From contig JADLBU010000076.1 of assembly GCA_020847535.1 (NCBI GenBank), positions 1 to 64,000 of the forward strand: a stretch of 64,000 nt of DNA, written 5' to 3'. Numbering within the stretch: the stretch's first letter is position 1; each line of letters begins with the position of its first letter. Source of the DNA: Phycisphaerales bacterium (GTDB taxonomy: Bacteria > Planctomycetota > Phycisphaerae > Phycisphaerales > UBA1924). The position numbers and the translations under genes are program-made. The notes under the pieces are model-generated. The model was given only the letters and a program-made list of their open reading frames with translations, was not told the DNA's origin and made no database searches. Below are positions 8,034 through 16,522 of the stretch, piece after piece.

Positions 8034-8881
8034 TCCTTCACCCCGGTGAGAGCGACGCCGCGCACGAACGCACGCTGGAACGCGATGAACAGCGCGATCA
8101 GCGGCAGCGTGATCAGGGTCGCCGCCGCCATCCGGATCGGCCAGCTCAGCACGAGCTGCCCGGTCGCAAGCTCCGCGATCGCCAAGGGCAGCGTCTTGCT
8201 CTGGCTGCTGTCGATCACGATCAGCGGCCAGAAGAACGCGTTCCACGACCCGATGAACGTAAAAATCCCCAGCGCCGCGATCGCCGGCCAGATCGTCGGC
8301 CGCACGATCAGCCAGAAAAGCTCGACATCCGACATCCCATCGATCCGCCCGGCCTCCAGCAGCGAATCCGGGACCGTCGTGATCGCCTGACGCATGTAGT
8401 AGATCCCAAACCCGCTCGCCAGGAAGGGCACGACCAGCGCCTGCATGTTGTCCACGAACCCCAGCCGCCCGGCGAGCAGGTATGCGAAGATGAACGAGAC
8501 CTGCACCGGCAGCATCATGGTCGCCAGCGTGACCGCAAACAGCACAGCCCGGCCCGCGAAGCGCAGCTTGGCGAATGCAAACCCAGCCAGCGCGTTGTGA
8601 GCACCGGCGAGCAGCGTGGTGAGGCCGGCGGCGATGAGCGAGTTGAGGTAATAGTCCCGGATACGCGCCTGTCCAAAGGCCTCCGCGTAGTTCGACCATT
8701 TCCAGTCCCAGGGCCACCCCGCCGGCAGCAGCCGTCCATCGCCTCCCAGCGTCTGCTGGTCCGTTTTGAGCGAGGTCAACAGCATCCACGCAAACGGCGC
8801 CAGCATGCTGATCGCCAGCATGTACACCGCGGCGTGGGCGAGTGCTCGGGCGGCGAAGTTGGGTCGGCGCAAGGCGCTCAT
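8030..8881 (-). CDS. Sugar ABC transporter permease, MalG type
   Basis: A 283-residue inner-membrane protein with about six hydrophobic segments. The cytoplasmic EAA loop that docks on the ATPase is visible as EAGRIDGMSDVELFWLIVRPTIWP near residue 190, and the C-terminal FIAFQRAFVRGVALTGVKE is the standard ending of MalG-type subunits. The usual partner MalF-type permease and the ATPase are not adjacent: upstream lies an RNA-binding protein gene. The start at 8881 gives the family's short cytoplasmic N-terminus; an ATG 12 codons further up is possible. No strong ribosome site is seen. Confidence 0.88.
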   Translation of the reverse strand: MSALRRPNFAARALAHAAVYMLAISMLAPFAWMLLTSLKTDQQTLGGDGRLLPAGWPWDWKWSNYAEAFGQARIRDYYLNSLIAAGLTTLLAGAHNALAGFAFAKLRFAGRAVLFAVTLATMMLPVQVSFIFAYLLAGRLGFVDNMQALVVPFLASGFGIYYMRQAITTVPDSLLEAGRIDGMSDVELFWLIVRPTIWPAIAALGIFTFIGSWNAFFWPLIVIDSSQSKTLPLAIAELATGQLVLSWPIRMAAATLITLPLIALFIAFQRAFVRGVALTGVKE

Positions 8882-8950
8882 GGTGCAGGCCGTAACGGCG
8901 AACCCAGCGTACCGCAAACGCGCGAACAGCTTTCCGACCCTGATCGGCGC

Positions 8951-8992
8951 GTTTCAAAAGCAAACAGGCCGGGCGATCGATCGCCCGGCCTG
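8951..8992 (-). terminator. Intrinsic terminator of the RRM protein gene
   Basis: A perfect 28-base palindrome at 8965-8992, rich in GGCCGGGC, lies 23 bases past the stop of the RNA-binding protein gene. On the minus strand it is followed by TTTGCTTTTG, giving a stem plus T-rich tail. Confidence 0.8.
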
Positions 8993-9015
8993 TGAACCTC
9001 TATCCCTGGGCGAAC

Positions 9016-9546
9016 CTACCAACCTCCGCCGGTGGTCTCGTAGCCGCCATCTCCACCATCAGAACCCCCACCCTCACGACCACCACCGCCTCTCCCACCC
9101 CCTCCGCCGTATCCACCGCCACCACCGCCGCCTCTGCCCCCACCTCCGCTATATCCACCGCGACCTCCACCACCGCCACCGCTATAGCCGCCTCCTCCCC
9201 CGCCATAACCACCACGGCTACCGCCACCTCCTCCGAATCCGCCGCCACCCCCACGACCTCCACCTCCACCGCCGAATCCACCCCCACCGCCGGCGCGCTG
9301 CTCACGCGGCTGAGCTTCGTTGACCTTGAGCCGCCGGCCGTTCATCTCAAAGCCGTTGAGCGCGGCGATCGCCGCATCCGCCTCGGCATCGTTCTCCATC
9401 TCGACAAAGCCGAACCCCTTGGAGCGCCCCGTCTCGCGATCGTTGATGATCGCCGCCCGCTTCACCTCGCCGTGCTGACGAAACATCGTCTCCAGGTCAG
9501 CCTCTGATGTGCTGTACGGGAGGTTCCCAACATAGATGTTCTTCAT
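9016..9546 (-). CDS. Glycine-rich RRM RNA-binding protein
   Basis: A 176-residue single-RRM protein like cyanobacterial Rbp and plant glycine-rich cold-induced proteins. Residues 1-80 form the RNA recognition motif: RNP2 is IYVGNL at residues 3-8 and RNP1 is KGFGFVEM near residue 43. The C-terminal half is almost entirely Gly with Arg, Tyr and Ser (FGGGGG, RGGYGGGG repeats), an RGG-type low-complexity tail that typically adds RNA binding or condensation. The ATG at 9546 starts exactly at the RRM. It is monocistronic, with a strong terminator downstream and a 211-base AT-richer leader region upstream; cold regulation is possible but unproven. Confidence 0.9.
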   Translation of the reverse strand: MKNIYVGNLPYSTSEADLETMFRQHGEVKRAAIINDRETGRSKGFGFVEMENDAEADAAIAALNGFEMNGRRLKVNEAQPREQRAGGGGGFGGGGGGRGGGGGFGGGGGSRGGYGGGGGGYSGGGGGGRGGYSGGGGRGGGGGGGYGGGGGRGGGGREGGGSDGGDGGYETTGGGW

Positions 9547-9757
9547 CGCCGAACGATCCCTTGCCCGAGCAACTCCACAGCGCTTGAACCGCCAGCCAGC
9601 CCGCTCGGGCGATCGTCCGACCCGGTCCAAAGAGCCCCCTCCCTCACCGGGGGTCTCGCCAATTCCTAAACCATACCAAAAAACTACATGCGTCGCCAGA
9701 TACGTAAGCGCATCTCTTTGCATATGTTACACACGTTCGCAACGTGTACGTATTGAC
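9547..9757. promoter_or_regulatory. Upstream region of the RRM gene with a short palindrome
   Basis: This 211-base gap holds no gene. It is locally AT-richer than its surroundings around 9660-9750, fitting a promoter for the RRM gene on the minus strand. ACACGTT-CGC-AACGTGT at 9731-9747 is a perfect 7-bp inverted repeat that could be an operator or the end of the dipeptidase transcript. Confidence 0.35.
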
Positions 9758-10762
9758 TCACGCATCAGGATCGCTCAGCCTCCAGAACCGCGCCCAGTTC
9801 CCCCACGCAAAGTCCGCGACCTCTGAGTGCGACCATCCGCGTGCAGCCAGCGCATCGGCGAGTCCCGCCAGATCGATGGGTGAGCGGATTCCAGCGGGCA
9901 TCGCCGCAGCACCGAAGCCTCCATCCATGTCGCTGCCCAGCCCCACCGCACGGCGATGCCCGACGACCTCGCAGGTGTGCTCGATGTGCGCGATCGCATC
10001 CGGGATGGTTGCGCTGCCCGCGGGCCGGCCAGGGCGATCGATGAACTTGCCGTAGAGGTTGAGGCCGATAACGCCGCCGCGTCGGGCGATCTCACGGATC
10101 GATTCATCGCGGAGGTGACGCTGGTTGTCTGGATCCAGGAGCGCGCGGCAGTTGGAGTGCGAGGCGATCACTGGCGCTTGCGTGCGTGAAAAAAGCTCGT
10201 CCATCCCCACATCGGACAGGTGCGAGACATCGTGCGTGAGCTTCAGCTCATCGATCATGGGGATGATCTCTCTTCCCAGGTCGGTGAGGCCCTGTGTCGG
10301 GGTCATGTTGCCGCCCGAGTATCGCGAGGGCCGAGCCCAGGCCAATCCGATCGCGATCGCGCCTCGATCCCGCCACCACGAAAGCTCATCCGGAGAACGG
10401 ACCGGATCGGCTCCCTCGATGAGAATCCCGGCCAGCAGCGGCGCACCACCAGCGCTGTGAAGGTCCAGAGACATCAACCCCGCCTTCTGCCAGCGTTGAT
10501 ACCAGGCGATCTGCCTCACTCCCGCGGCGTGCGCAGCCTCGGCATCACCCGCCGGGTACGCGACCGCATCGTCTCCATCGGGTTCGGTGAAGACGGTCGC
10601 CAGGCACGCGCTGACGCGACCCTCGCTCAGCGAAGGAAACGTGATCGCCGGGTCCGCTGGTCCGCCGCAACGATCCAGCGGGGCCGCCATGTCACGGCCG
10701 TTCTCGGCGATGCACGCCAGGTCGAGGTGCGCATCGAACCAGCGTGCGGGAGGTGCGGCCAT
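9758..10762 (-). CDS. Membrane dipeptidase-like metallopeptidase (family M19)
   Basis: A 334-residue amidohydrolase-fold dipeptidase. Metal-ligand motifs are in order: DAHLD at residues 10-14, the HDVSHLS segment near residue 178, SHSNCRAL near residue 199, and GSDMDGG near residue 276, all characteristic of renal-dipeptidase-type M19 enzymes, which cleave dipeptides including D-containing ones. There is no signal peptide, so the bacterial enzyme is probably cytoplasmic. It starts at an ATG just downstream of a GGGGTG microsatellite and the OmpH-like gene on the same strand, with a 48-base gap. Confidence 0.88.
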   Translation of the reverse strand: MAAPPARWFDAHLDLACIAENGRDMAAPLDRCGGPADPAITFPSLSEGRVSACLATVFTEPDGDDAVAYPAGDAEAAHAAGVRQIAWYQRWQKAGLMSLDLHSAGGAPLLAGILIEGADPVRSPDELSWWRDRGAIAIGLAWARPSRYSGGNMTPTQGLTDLGREIIPMIDELKLTHDVSHLSDVGMDELFSRTQAPVIASHSNCRALLDPDNQRHLRDESIREIARRGGVIGLNLYGKFIDRPGRPAGSATIPDAIAHIEHTCEVVGHRRAVGLGSDMDGGFGAAAMPAGIRSPIDLAGLADALAARGWSHSEVADFAWGNWARFWRLSDPDA

Positions 10763-10780
10763 GAGGGACGGCCTCGGCGA

Positions 10781-10809
10781 GGTGGGTGGGGGTGGGGGTG
10801 GGGGTGGGG
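10781..10809. repeat. GGGGTG microsatellite between ompH-like and dipeptidase genes
   Basis: About four to five tandem GGGGTG units separate the stop of the OmpH-like gene at 10811 from the dipeptidase start at 10762. The C-rich strand is the mRNA-sense strand here. G runs of this kind can form a G-quadruplex in the template strand. Confidence 0.85.
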
Positions 10810-10810
10810 T

Positions 10811-11449
10811 TCAGCGCTTGGCGGGCGAGCTGAACTCAGTGTTCATGATGTTCGCGACCCTGTCGGTGATGTCGAGGGGCTCGGCGGCGAACAGGATTCG
10901 CTTGGCCTGGATGACGGCGTTCATCTCGTCCTGCGTGCCGGAGGAGCGCAGCGTGATGCCGCGATCGTCGAGCAGGACAATGTCGATGCCTTCCTTCTTG
11001 GCGAACGCATCGACGGCGGCGGTCACCTTGAGGTAGATCCCGCGGACGAGCTCTCCCTTGTCGGTGTCGATGAGCCGCTGGAGGATTCCCTGGCGCGTCT
11101 TGGCGAGCGTTCCGGTCTCGTAGAGCTGGGCGCTCTTCAGTCGGCGCTCCTTGGACTCCTCGGGGAGGATCTTGATCTCCTCCTCCAGAGCCTTGGCCTT
11201 GTTGATGAGATCGTCGAGCTCTTTCTGCCGGTTGTCGAACGTGATCTTGAGGTCGGCGTTGAGCGACTTGGTCTCGTCGAGCTTGGCCATCAGGTGCTCG
11301 AGATTGATGACCGCGACCGAGCTCTTGGGAGCGGCAAGCGGCGCCGGCGCTGTGGGCAGGGCGGGAGCCGCACGCAGCCCGGCGACCCCCAGCGTCGCAA
11401 GCCCTGTCCCCACGATGATCCCCAGCGTCTTGACCTGATTGCTCTTCAT
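10811..11449 (-). CDS. OmpH/Skp-like periplasmic chaperone
   Basis: A 212-residue exported protein with a signal peptide (KTLGIIVGTGLATLGVAGLRA, cleavage near residue 25). The mature part begins with SSVAVINLEHLMAKL, the conserved start strand of OmpH/Skp, followed by a long coiled-coil segment (residues 60-130) and the C-terminal IYLKVTAAVDAFAKKEGIDIVLLDDRGI strand region typical of the family. Skp chaperones unfolded outer-membrane proteins through the periplasm as a trimer. The start at 11449 is supported by GGAAGGA 9 bases upstream. Confidence 0.85.
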   Translation of the reverse strand: MKSNQVKTLGIIVGTGLATLGVAGLRAAPALPTAPAPLAAPKSSVAVINLEHLMAKLDETKSLNADLKITFDNRQKELDDLINKAKALEEEIKILPEESKERRLKSAQLYETGTLAKTRQGILQRLIDTDKGELVRGIYLKVTAAVDAFAKKEGIDIVLLDDRGITLRSSGTQDEMNAVIQAKRILFAAEPLDITDRVANIMNTEFSSPAKR

Positions 11450-11548
11450 GGCTGATGTCCTTCCCTGAAACGTCTCACGTGCGCGTTTGCGTACATCCCC
11501 CCGCGTACATCTCGATGATCGTAGCAATTGAGTTAGTGCGGGCAAACT

Positions 11549-11914
11549 TCACGATCCGCTTAGGGCAGCCGATCCCGAGGCCGCCTGCCGCTGGGGGTCG
11601 GGGAAATCCCGGAAAAGGGCGGCCTTGAAGTCCTTGACCATCGAGTAGACCGGCGCGTGGAGGCGCTCAACCTCGCCGGCCCTGGTGGAGACCAGGTCAA
11701 ATGCCCTGTCGAGTTGGGCCAGATCGGTGGTCCAGACCGTGCAATTGAACTCGCCGAGCCCATCGGGCCCGAAGCCGAACTTGCGCCGCGTCAGTCGCCA
11801 GCCCTCGATCTTGCCCTGGCCCTTGAGATGGCCCATGTACGCGGCGACGGCGCCGGCGAACTCCAGATCTCGGCGCGAGTCGATCAGGTTGAACCACATC
11901 TGGTAGTACTGCAC
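11549..11914 (-). CDS. DUF6614-like small protein
   Basis: A 121-residue protein opening with YYQMWFNLIDSRRDLEF and a Lys/Arg-rich middle (GWRLTRRKFGFGPDGLGEF). This resembles the DUF6614 family as I recall it, proteins of unknown function common in marine bacteria, probably with a ferredoxin-like beta-alpha-beta fold. The GTG at 11914 is preceded by AGGAGG four bases away and is preferred over the upstream ATG. It sits on the same strand as the OmpH-like gene, about 100 bases upstream of it. Confidence 0.55.
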   Translation of the reverse strand: MQYYQMWFNLIDSRRDLEFAGAVAAYMGHLKGQGKIEGWRLTRRKFGFGPDGLGEFNCTVWTTDLAQLDRAFDLVSTRAGEVERLHAPVYSMVKDFKAALFRDFPDPQRQAASGSAALSGS

Positions 11915-12045
11915 TGGGCCTCCTCTGCCAAACATCCCGGGATCGCGGCGGTGCGGGTGACGGTACGCCTGATCCCATGGAGTTGCGATCGATCGCGGGC
12001 GATGGCATCGTGGGTGCTGGCCGAAATGCCCGAGGCGGACGAACG

Positions 12046-12077
12046 GCAAAAAACAACCGCGGGCTGTGTGCCCGCGG
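12046..12077 (-). terminator. Intrinsic terminator of the CHRD protein gene
   Basis: CCGCGGGC at 12057-12064 and GCCCGCGG at 12070-12077 form an 8-bp stem with a 5-base loop, 33 bases past the stop of the CHRD gene. On the minus strand it is followed by TTGTTTTTTG. Confidence 0.85.
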
Positions 12078-12110
12078 CTGAGGTTCGTGCGATCTCTCGT
12101 TGCAGGAGAC

Positions 12111-12593
12111 TCAGCGCCGACGACGGCCGGCAAGCCCGGCGAGGCCCAAGAGTGCCAAGGAAGCTGGGGCGGGGACGACCTGGCCACGGATCTCCCCGCC
12201 AGCCTTGAAGGTGCTGTGAACGTTCACGTAGGTCAGGCCATCGAGCATGCCCTGGATCTGGGTGGCGGTCAGTACACCGTTGCCGGAGATGGTTCCGGTG
12301 CTGCCGCCGGTGTGGTTCAGGGTGACGATGACGCCGGCGTTGGATCCGGGTGCGGCGAGGCCGTGGATGTGCGATGCGGTGACCGTGCCGATCAGCTCCT
12401 GGTACGTGCCGGTGACGCTGACGGCACCGGAGACGGTGTCGAGCGTGACGGTCGCCTGTCCATTGCCCGTCGTAACGACCGCGGGGACTTCCTGGAGCCC
12501 ATCCATGGAGAAGTTGTAAACAACGATGGCTGCGGATGAGGAACCAGCAACCGCCGCGACCAGCGCGGCACCGAACAGAGCGAGTTTTCTCAT
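12111..12593 (-). CDS. Exported CHRD-domain protein with PEP-CTERM-like tail
   Basis: A 160-residue secreted protein. Residues 1-21 form a signal peptide (LALFGAALVAAVAGSSSA). The body is a CHRD domain: an early NFSMDGLQEVPAV, then ASHIHGLAAPGSNAGVIVTL with the conserved His-x-His, and HSTFKAGGEIRGQVV at the end. The C-terminus VPAPASLALLGLAGLAGRRRR is a PEP-CTERM-type sorting signal variant: short Pro motif, hydrophobic helix, Arg cluster. Such proteins are sorted by an exosortase-like system to the envelope. The gene has its own terminator and probably its own promoter. Confidence 0.88.
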   Translation of the reverse strand: MRKLALFGAALVAAVAGSSSAAIVVYNFSMDGLQEVPAVVTTGNGQATVTLDTVSGAVSVTGTYQELIGTVTASHIHGLAAPGSNAGVIVTLNHTGGSTGTISGNGVLTATQIQGMLDGLTYVNVHSTFKAGGEIRGQVVPAPASLALLGLAGLAGRRRR

Positions 12594-12899
12594 GACCTGT
12601 CTCTCCTAACGCGCGAGGCCCCGGATCAGAGCACGTCCGCTGCCAAAGTTCGTGACAGCGCAACGCCCTCCCGTGTGCGATCCGAAGGCGATACCCGACC
12701 CGGCGCACCGGGTCAAGATCACTATACGGGATTTTCGCCACAACGGATCTACACTTTGGTTGGTGGGCGATGAGTTTCCCGGCAGGAGGGCGACCTGAGG
12801 CGCCTCCGGCACTTGGGATGGAGAAACCTGGCGGACGCGTTTCCGACTGAAGGATCACCGCATCCGGGGTTGACCGGACAGGGGTAGGAGTGCGCTCAC
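12594..12899. promoter_or_regulatory. Divergent intergenic region, CHRD gene and efflux operon
   Basis: This 306-base gap contains no convincing gene. It must hold the promoters for the minus-strand CHRD gene and the plus-strand efflux operon. A locally AT-rich patch around 12715-12760 contains CACTATACGG and ACACTTTGG, but I cannot pair either with a good -35 element. Confidence 0.35.
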
Positions 12900-14252
12900 G
12901 TGTGGAAATGGTTTCTGGGTGTCTTCATCGTGATGATCGGCCTCTGCGGCGGCGGGGCATATTGGATGTATTCATCCGGTACTTTCGAAGAGCTGCGCAA
13001 TCAGCTCATGCCCGGCGCCAAGCCGGTCATCGTGCGCATTGAAAAGGTGGGCAAAGGAGACCTGATCCGCACCGTCAGCGCTCCCGGGCTAACGGAACCC
13101 AAAACAAAGGTCGCGATCAGCGCGCAGGTCTCCGCCCGAATCATCGCCATTCCTTTTCAGGAAGGGCAGGACGTCAAGGAAGGCGATGTGCTGGTCCGGC
13201 TCGATGCACGGGATTTGGCGGCCAACCTCGACTCGGCCAAGGCACAGCTCAAGAGCGAGCAGGCAAGGCTGGAGGGGGCCGAGGCCTCGCTCACCAGCGC
13301 TGAGGCGGAACTGGTCCGGCGTCGGAACCTGTACGAGACCAAGGACATCAGCAAGGCCGAACTTGACATCGCCGAGGAACAGTACCTCCGCGCTGAATCC
13401 AGCAAGAACATGGCGATGTTCTCCATCGAGATCGCCAAGGCCAACATTCAGCGCGCCGAGAAGGATCTCGACAACGCGGTCATCAAGGCCCCGTTCGCGG
13501 GGACCATCGTCAAGCGCAACGCCGAGGTCGGGGAGCTGGTGGTCGTGGGCACGCTGAACAACCCCGGCTCGGTCATCATGGAGATGGCCGACCTCGCGAC
13601 CATGCTCATCAAGGCCAAGGTCGATGAGGCCAATGTCGCGCCGGTGCTCCCCGGTCAGAACGCCAAGGTCTTCTTCAACGCCTACGACGAGGAGAAGTTC
13701 GACGCCACCGTCGAGCGCGTGCGGCTGCAGCGCCAGATGGACAAGGATGGCACCTCGTACTTCGAGACCGAGCTGCTCGTCCACGTCCCGCCGGGACGCC
13801 GGCTCATGTGGGGCCTGACCGCCAACTGCGACATCGAGGTCGAACGCATCCGCGACACGGTCAAGGTTCCCAGCCAGGCGATCCTGGATCGCGCGGTCGA
13901 TGAACTCCCCACCGAGATCCGGGAGGGAAGCCCGCAGGTGGACAAGAGCAAGAAGTTCGCCCGCGTGGTCTACGCGATCAAGAACGGCAAGGCCTCGACG
14001 ATCCCCGTGAGCATCGGCCCCAGCGACCTGACGCATACGGTGATCCTGGCGGGCCTTGAATCGGAGACCGAGATCGTGACCGGCCCGTTCAAGCAGCTCG
14101 TTGGCCTGAAGGAAGGTCAGACGATCGCCGACGAAGCCAAGCAGCCCAAGCCGGGAGAAAAGCCCGGAGCCAAGTCCGCCGATAAACCGGCGGATGCCCC
14201 AGCCGACGCCAAGACCGCCGACGCCAAAGCCCCTGCAAGCGGCACGGGTTGA
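12900..14252 (+). CDS. Efflux periplasmic adaptor subunit (MacA-like)
   Basis: A 450-residue membrane fusion protein. Residues 3-25 are an N-terminal membrane anchor. The biotinyl-lipoyl half-motifs flank a long coiled-coil hairpin: [30 protein letters not shown] near residues 80-110, the hairpin at about 110-190, then [21 protein letters not shown] near residue 200. The C-terminal tail is a Lys/Pro/Ala-rich low-complexity stretch. It links the MacB-like permease (15222-16454) to the outer-membrane lipoprotein (16523-18232). The GTG start has TAGGAG 9 bases upstream. Confidence 0.92.
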   Translation: MWKWFLGVFIVMIGLCGGGAYWMYSSGTFEELRNQLMPGAKPVIVRIEKVGKGDLIRTVSAPGLTEPKTKVAISAQVSARIIAIPFQEGQDVKEGDVLVRLDARDLAANLDSAKAQLKSEQARLEGAEASLTSAEAELVRRRNLYETKDISKAELDIAEEQYLRAESSKNMAMFSIEIAKANIQRAEKDLDNAVIKAPFAGTIVKRNAEVGELVVVGTLNNPGSVIMEMADLATMLIKAKVDEANVAPVLPGQNAKVFFNAYDEEKFDATVERVRLQRQMDKDGTSYFETELLVHVPPGRRLMWGLTANCDIEVERIRDTVKVPSQAILDRAVDELPTEIREGSPQVDKSKKFARVVYAIKNGKASTIPVSIGPSDLTHTVILAGLESETEIVTGPFKQLVGLKEGQTIADEAKQPKPGEKPGAKSADKPADAPADAKTADAKAPASGTG

Positions 14253-14304
14253 GACGGATCCTCCCACGACGGATCACCCTTCGGATTGCATCTCCGAACG
14301 CGAT

Positions 14305-15225
14305 ATGAGCCACCAATCGTCCAGTCTCAACGGCGACACCCATCGGGCCTCCGCTGCGCCCGCGCGGGAGAGCGATGCCGGCGCCGGCCGGACGAATCCC
14401 ACCGGCAAGCCGGTGATCCGTATCCGGGGGCTCACCAAGGTCTACCGGATCGGGACCGAGAAGGTCCATGCCCTCCGCGGCATCGACCTGGATGTGATGC
14501 GCAACGAGTACGTGGCGATCATGGGCGCTTCGGGCTCGGGCAAGAGCACGTTGATGAACATCCTGGGATGCCTGGACCGGGCGACCAAGGGTGCGTATGA
14601 GCTCAACGGCAAGCCGACGCACAAGATGGGAGCGACCAGCCTGGCGAAGGTGCGCAACGAGGAGATCGGGTTCGTCTTCCAGTCCTTCGAGCTTCTGCCG
14701 AGGTTGAACGCGATCGAGAATGTCGCGATGCCGCTCTTGTACTCGCCCAGGTACTGGTGGGGCGCGACGCGGCGTGCCAAGCAGACGCTGCAGCGCGTCG
14801 GGCTGGGTGACCGCATGAAGCACCGCCCCAACCAGCTCTCCGGCGGCCAGCGCCAGCGCGTGGCGATCGCCCGTGCCCTGGTCGGCACCCCCAGCATCCT
14901 GCTCGCCGATGAGCCCACCGGCAACCTCGACAGCAAGACCAGCGAGGAGATCATCGAGCTCTTCAGGCAGCTGCACGCCGAGGGGCAGACGATCATCATC
15001 GTGACCCACGAGGAAGATATTGCCGGCTATGCCGGGCGGATCGTCCGCCTGCGCGACGGCATGATCGTGTCGGACCACCCGACCTCGGAAGATCCCATCC
15101 ACCAGGCATACCTGCAGCGGGCCGCCGAGACCGCCGCAACCCTCGCCCACCACAGCCCGACCACCCCGGCCGTTGACGCGACAGCGCCCGCGGCCGTGAT
15201 CGCCGCGGCGGAGGAGATGCCGTGA
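14305..15225 (+). CDS. ABC transporter ATPase, MacB/LolD type
   Basis: A 306-residue ATPase driving the efflux permease that follows. Walker A is GASGSGKST near residue 75, the Q-loop [12 protein letters not shown], the signature [15 protein letters not shown] and Walker [14 protein letters not shown], and the H-loop VTHEE. The [16 protein letters not shown] block is typical of the LolD/MacB group. Extra low-complexity tails flank the core: about 35 Ser/Ala-rich residues in front and about 40 Ala/Pro-rich residues behind. Its TGA overlaps the permease GTG (GTGA), so translation is coupled. Confidence 0.93.
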   Translation: MSHQSSSLNGDTHRASAAPARESDAGAGRTNPTGKPVIRIRGLTKVYRIGTEKVHALRGIDLDVMRNEYVAIMGASGSGKSTLMNILGCLDRATKGAYELNGKPTHKMGATSLAKVRNEEIGFVFQSFELLPRLNAIENVAMPLLYSPRYWWGATRRAKQTLQRVGLGDRMKHRPNQLSGGQRQRVAIARALVGTPSILLADEPTGNLDSKTSEEIIELFRQLHAEGQTIIIVTHEEDIAGYAGRIVRLRDGMIVSDHPTSEDPIHQAYLQRAAETAATLAHHSPTTPAVDATAPAAVIAAAEEMP

Positions 15226-16454
15226 TCATCTTCAGGCTGCTGTACCAGACCGTCGTGCTCGCCCTGGGCCAGATCTGGGCCAACAAGTTCCGCGCCCTGC
15301 TCACCACCCTGGGAATCATCATCGGGGTCGCCGCCGTCGTCACCGTCGTCGCCGCGACCGGGGGGCTCGAGAAGTTCGTCCTCAAGGAGTTCGCCTCCGT
15401 CGGCGCCAACAAGGTCTGGATCTTCCCGCGGATGCCCCCCAAGCAGCGCGACAGGTACTCCTGGCGACAGCTGCGCATCACCCCGAAGGAGGCCGACGGC
15501 ATGCTCGACCGCTGTCCGTCGCTGTCGCGGCTGACTCCCGTGCTTGAGATGTCCACGAGCGGCCAGGTGGGGGACATCTACAAGCCCGTGGTTGGCGTGC
15601 AGGCGGTACGGCCGGCCTGGCACGACATCGAGGAGCGGTCGGTGCTCCAGGGACGGCAGATCTCGTCGATCGACGATGAGCAGAGATCCCCCGTGTGCAT
15701 CATCAACGACAAGGCGATCGCCGAGTTCCAGCTCGACACCAACTGCGTGGGCCAGACGATGCTCCTGGGCGGCCGGGCCTTCAAGATTGTGGGTGTCGTC
15801 GAGACCAAAACGGTCTCTCCCATGTTCGGGGGAGATGAGGCCCGCAGCGAGATCTTCATCCCCTTCGGCACGGGCCTCTCCCAGCGCCCCGAGCCGCGGA
15901 TGTACATCATCGCCCAGACGAAGTCTCCCGAGCTTCACGAGGATGCCAAGGCCGAGGTCGGCTTCTACCTCCGGCGCGCGCGCGGGCTCAAGCCCGACGA
16001 GCCGGATACCTTCGGCGTCGAGGCGATCGAGCAGATCATCTCCGGGTTCAAAAAGGTCGCGGCGGGGCTCTCGGTGTTCCTGGCCGGTATCGTGGCGATC
16101 TCGCTGCTGGTGGGCGGGATCGGCATCATGAACATCATGCTGGTCTCGGTGAGCGAGCGGACGCGTGAGATCGGGCTGCGGAAGGCGGTGGGGGCCAAGC
16201 CGGCGATCATCCTCCTTCAGTTCCTGGTCGAGGCCGTCACCCTGTGCCTATTGGGGGGCGCGATCGGGCTCTTGATCGGGTACTCGGCGGTGATCGCCAT
16301 GAAGTTCAGCGCCTCGCTGTCGGGCGCGACCGTCCCGATGTGGGCGATCGGCTTGTCGGTGGGGTTCTCCGCGGGGACGGGGCTGCTCTTCGGGATGTTC
16401 CCGGCGATCAAGGCGGCACGGCTGGATCCGATCGAGGCGCTGCGTCACGAGTAA
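15222..16454 (+). CDS. ABC transporter permease, MacB type
   Basis: A 410-residue MacB-like permease with one N-terminal membrane helix (residues 15-45, ending [15 protein letters not shown]), a large periplasmic domain (about 50-275) and three C-terminal helices of the FtsX fold. The diagnostic [30 protein letters not shown] lies near residue 295. MacB permeases use ATP to push substrates from the periplasm through a TolC-like channel by a mechanical mechanism. Here the ATPase is a separate protein, unlike E. coli MacB. It starts at a GTG overlapping the ATPase stop. Confidence 0.93.
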   Translation: MIIFRLLYQTVVLALGQIWANKFRALLTTLGIIIGVAAVVTVVAATGGLEKFVLKEFASVGANKVWIFPRMPPKQRDRYSWRQLRITPKEADGMLDRCPSLSRLTPVLEMSTSGQVGDIYKPVVGVQAVRPAWHDIEERSVLQGRQISSIDDEQRSPVCIINDKAIAEFQLDTNCVGQTMLLGGRAFKIVGVVETKTVSPMFGGDEARSEIFIPFGTGLSQRPEPRMYIIAQTKSPELHEDAKAEVGFYLRRARGLKPDEPDTFGVEAIEQIISGFKKVAAGLSVFLAGIVAISLLVGGIGIMNIMLVSVSERTREIGLRKAVGAKPAIILLQFLVEAVTLCLLGGAIGLLIGYSAVIAMKFSASLSGATVPMWAIGLSVGFSAGTGLLFGMFPAIKAARLDPIEALRHE

Positions 16455-16522
16455 GGCGGCATGGGCGAAAGTGACCGAGCCGTGGGGCAAAGGGCTCCGA
16501 GCACGGGAGGGGACCAGGACGG

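Noticed and set aside
9038..9300. GGY-rich repeats as a possible CRISPR or satellite array
   Set aside because: No spacers or constant repeat; it is the coding sequence of the Gly-rich RRM tail.
14305..16454. Assigning the symbols macA/macB to the efflux operon
   Set aside because: The ATPase and permease are separate proteins here and the LolD and MacB groups are hard to separate by eye, so no symbol was given.
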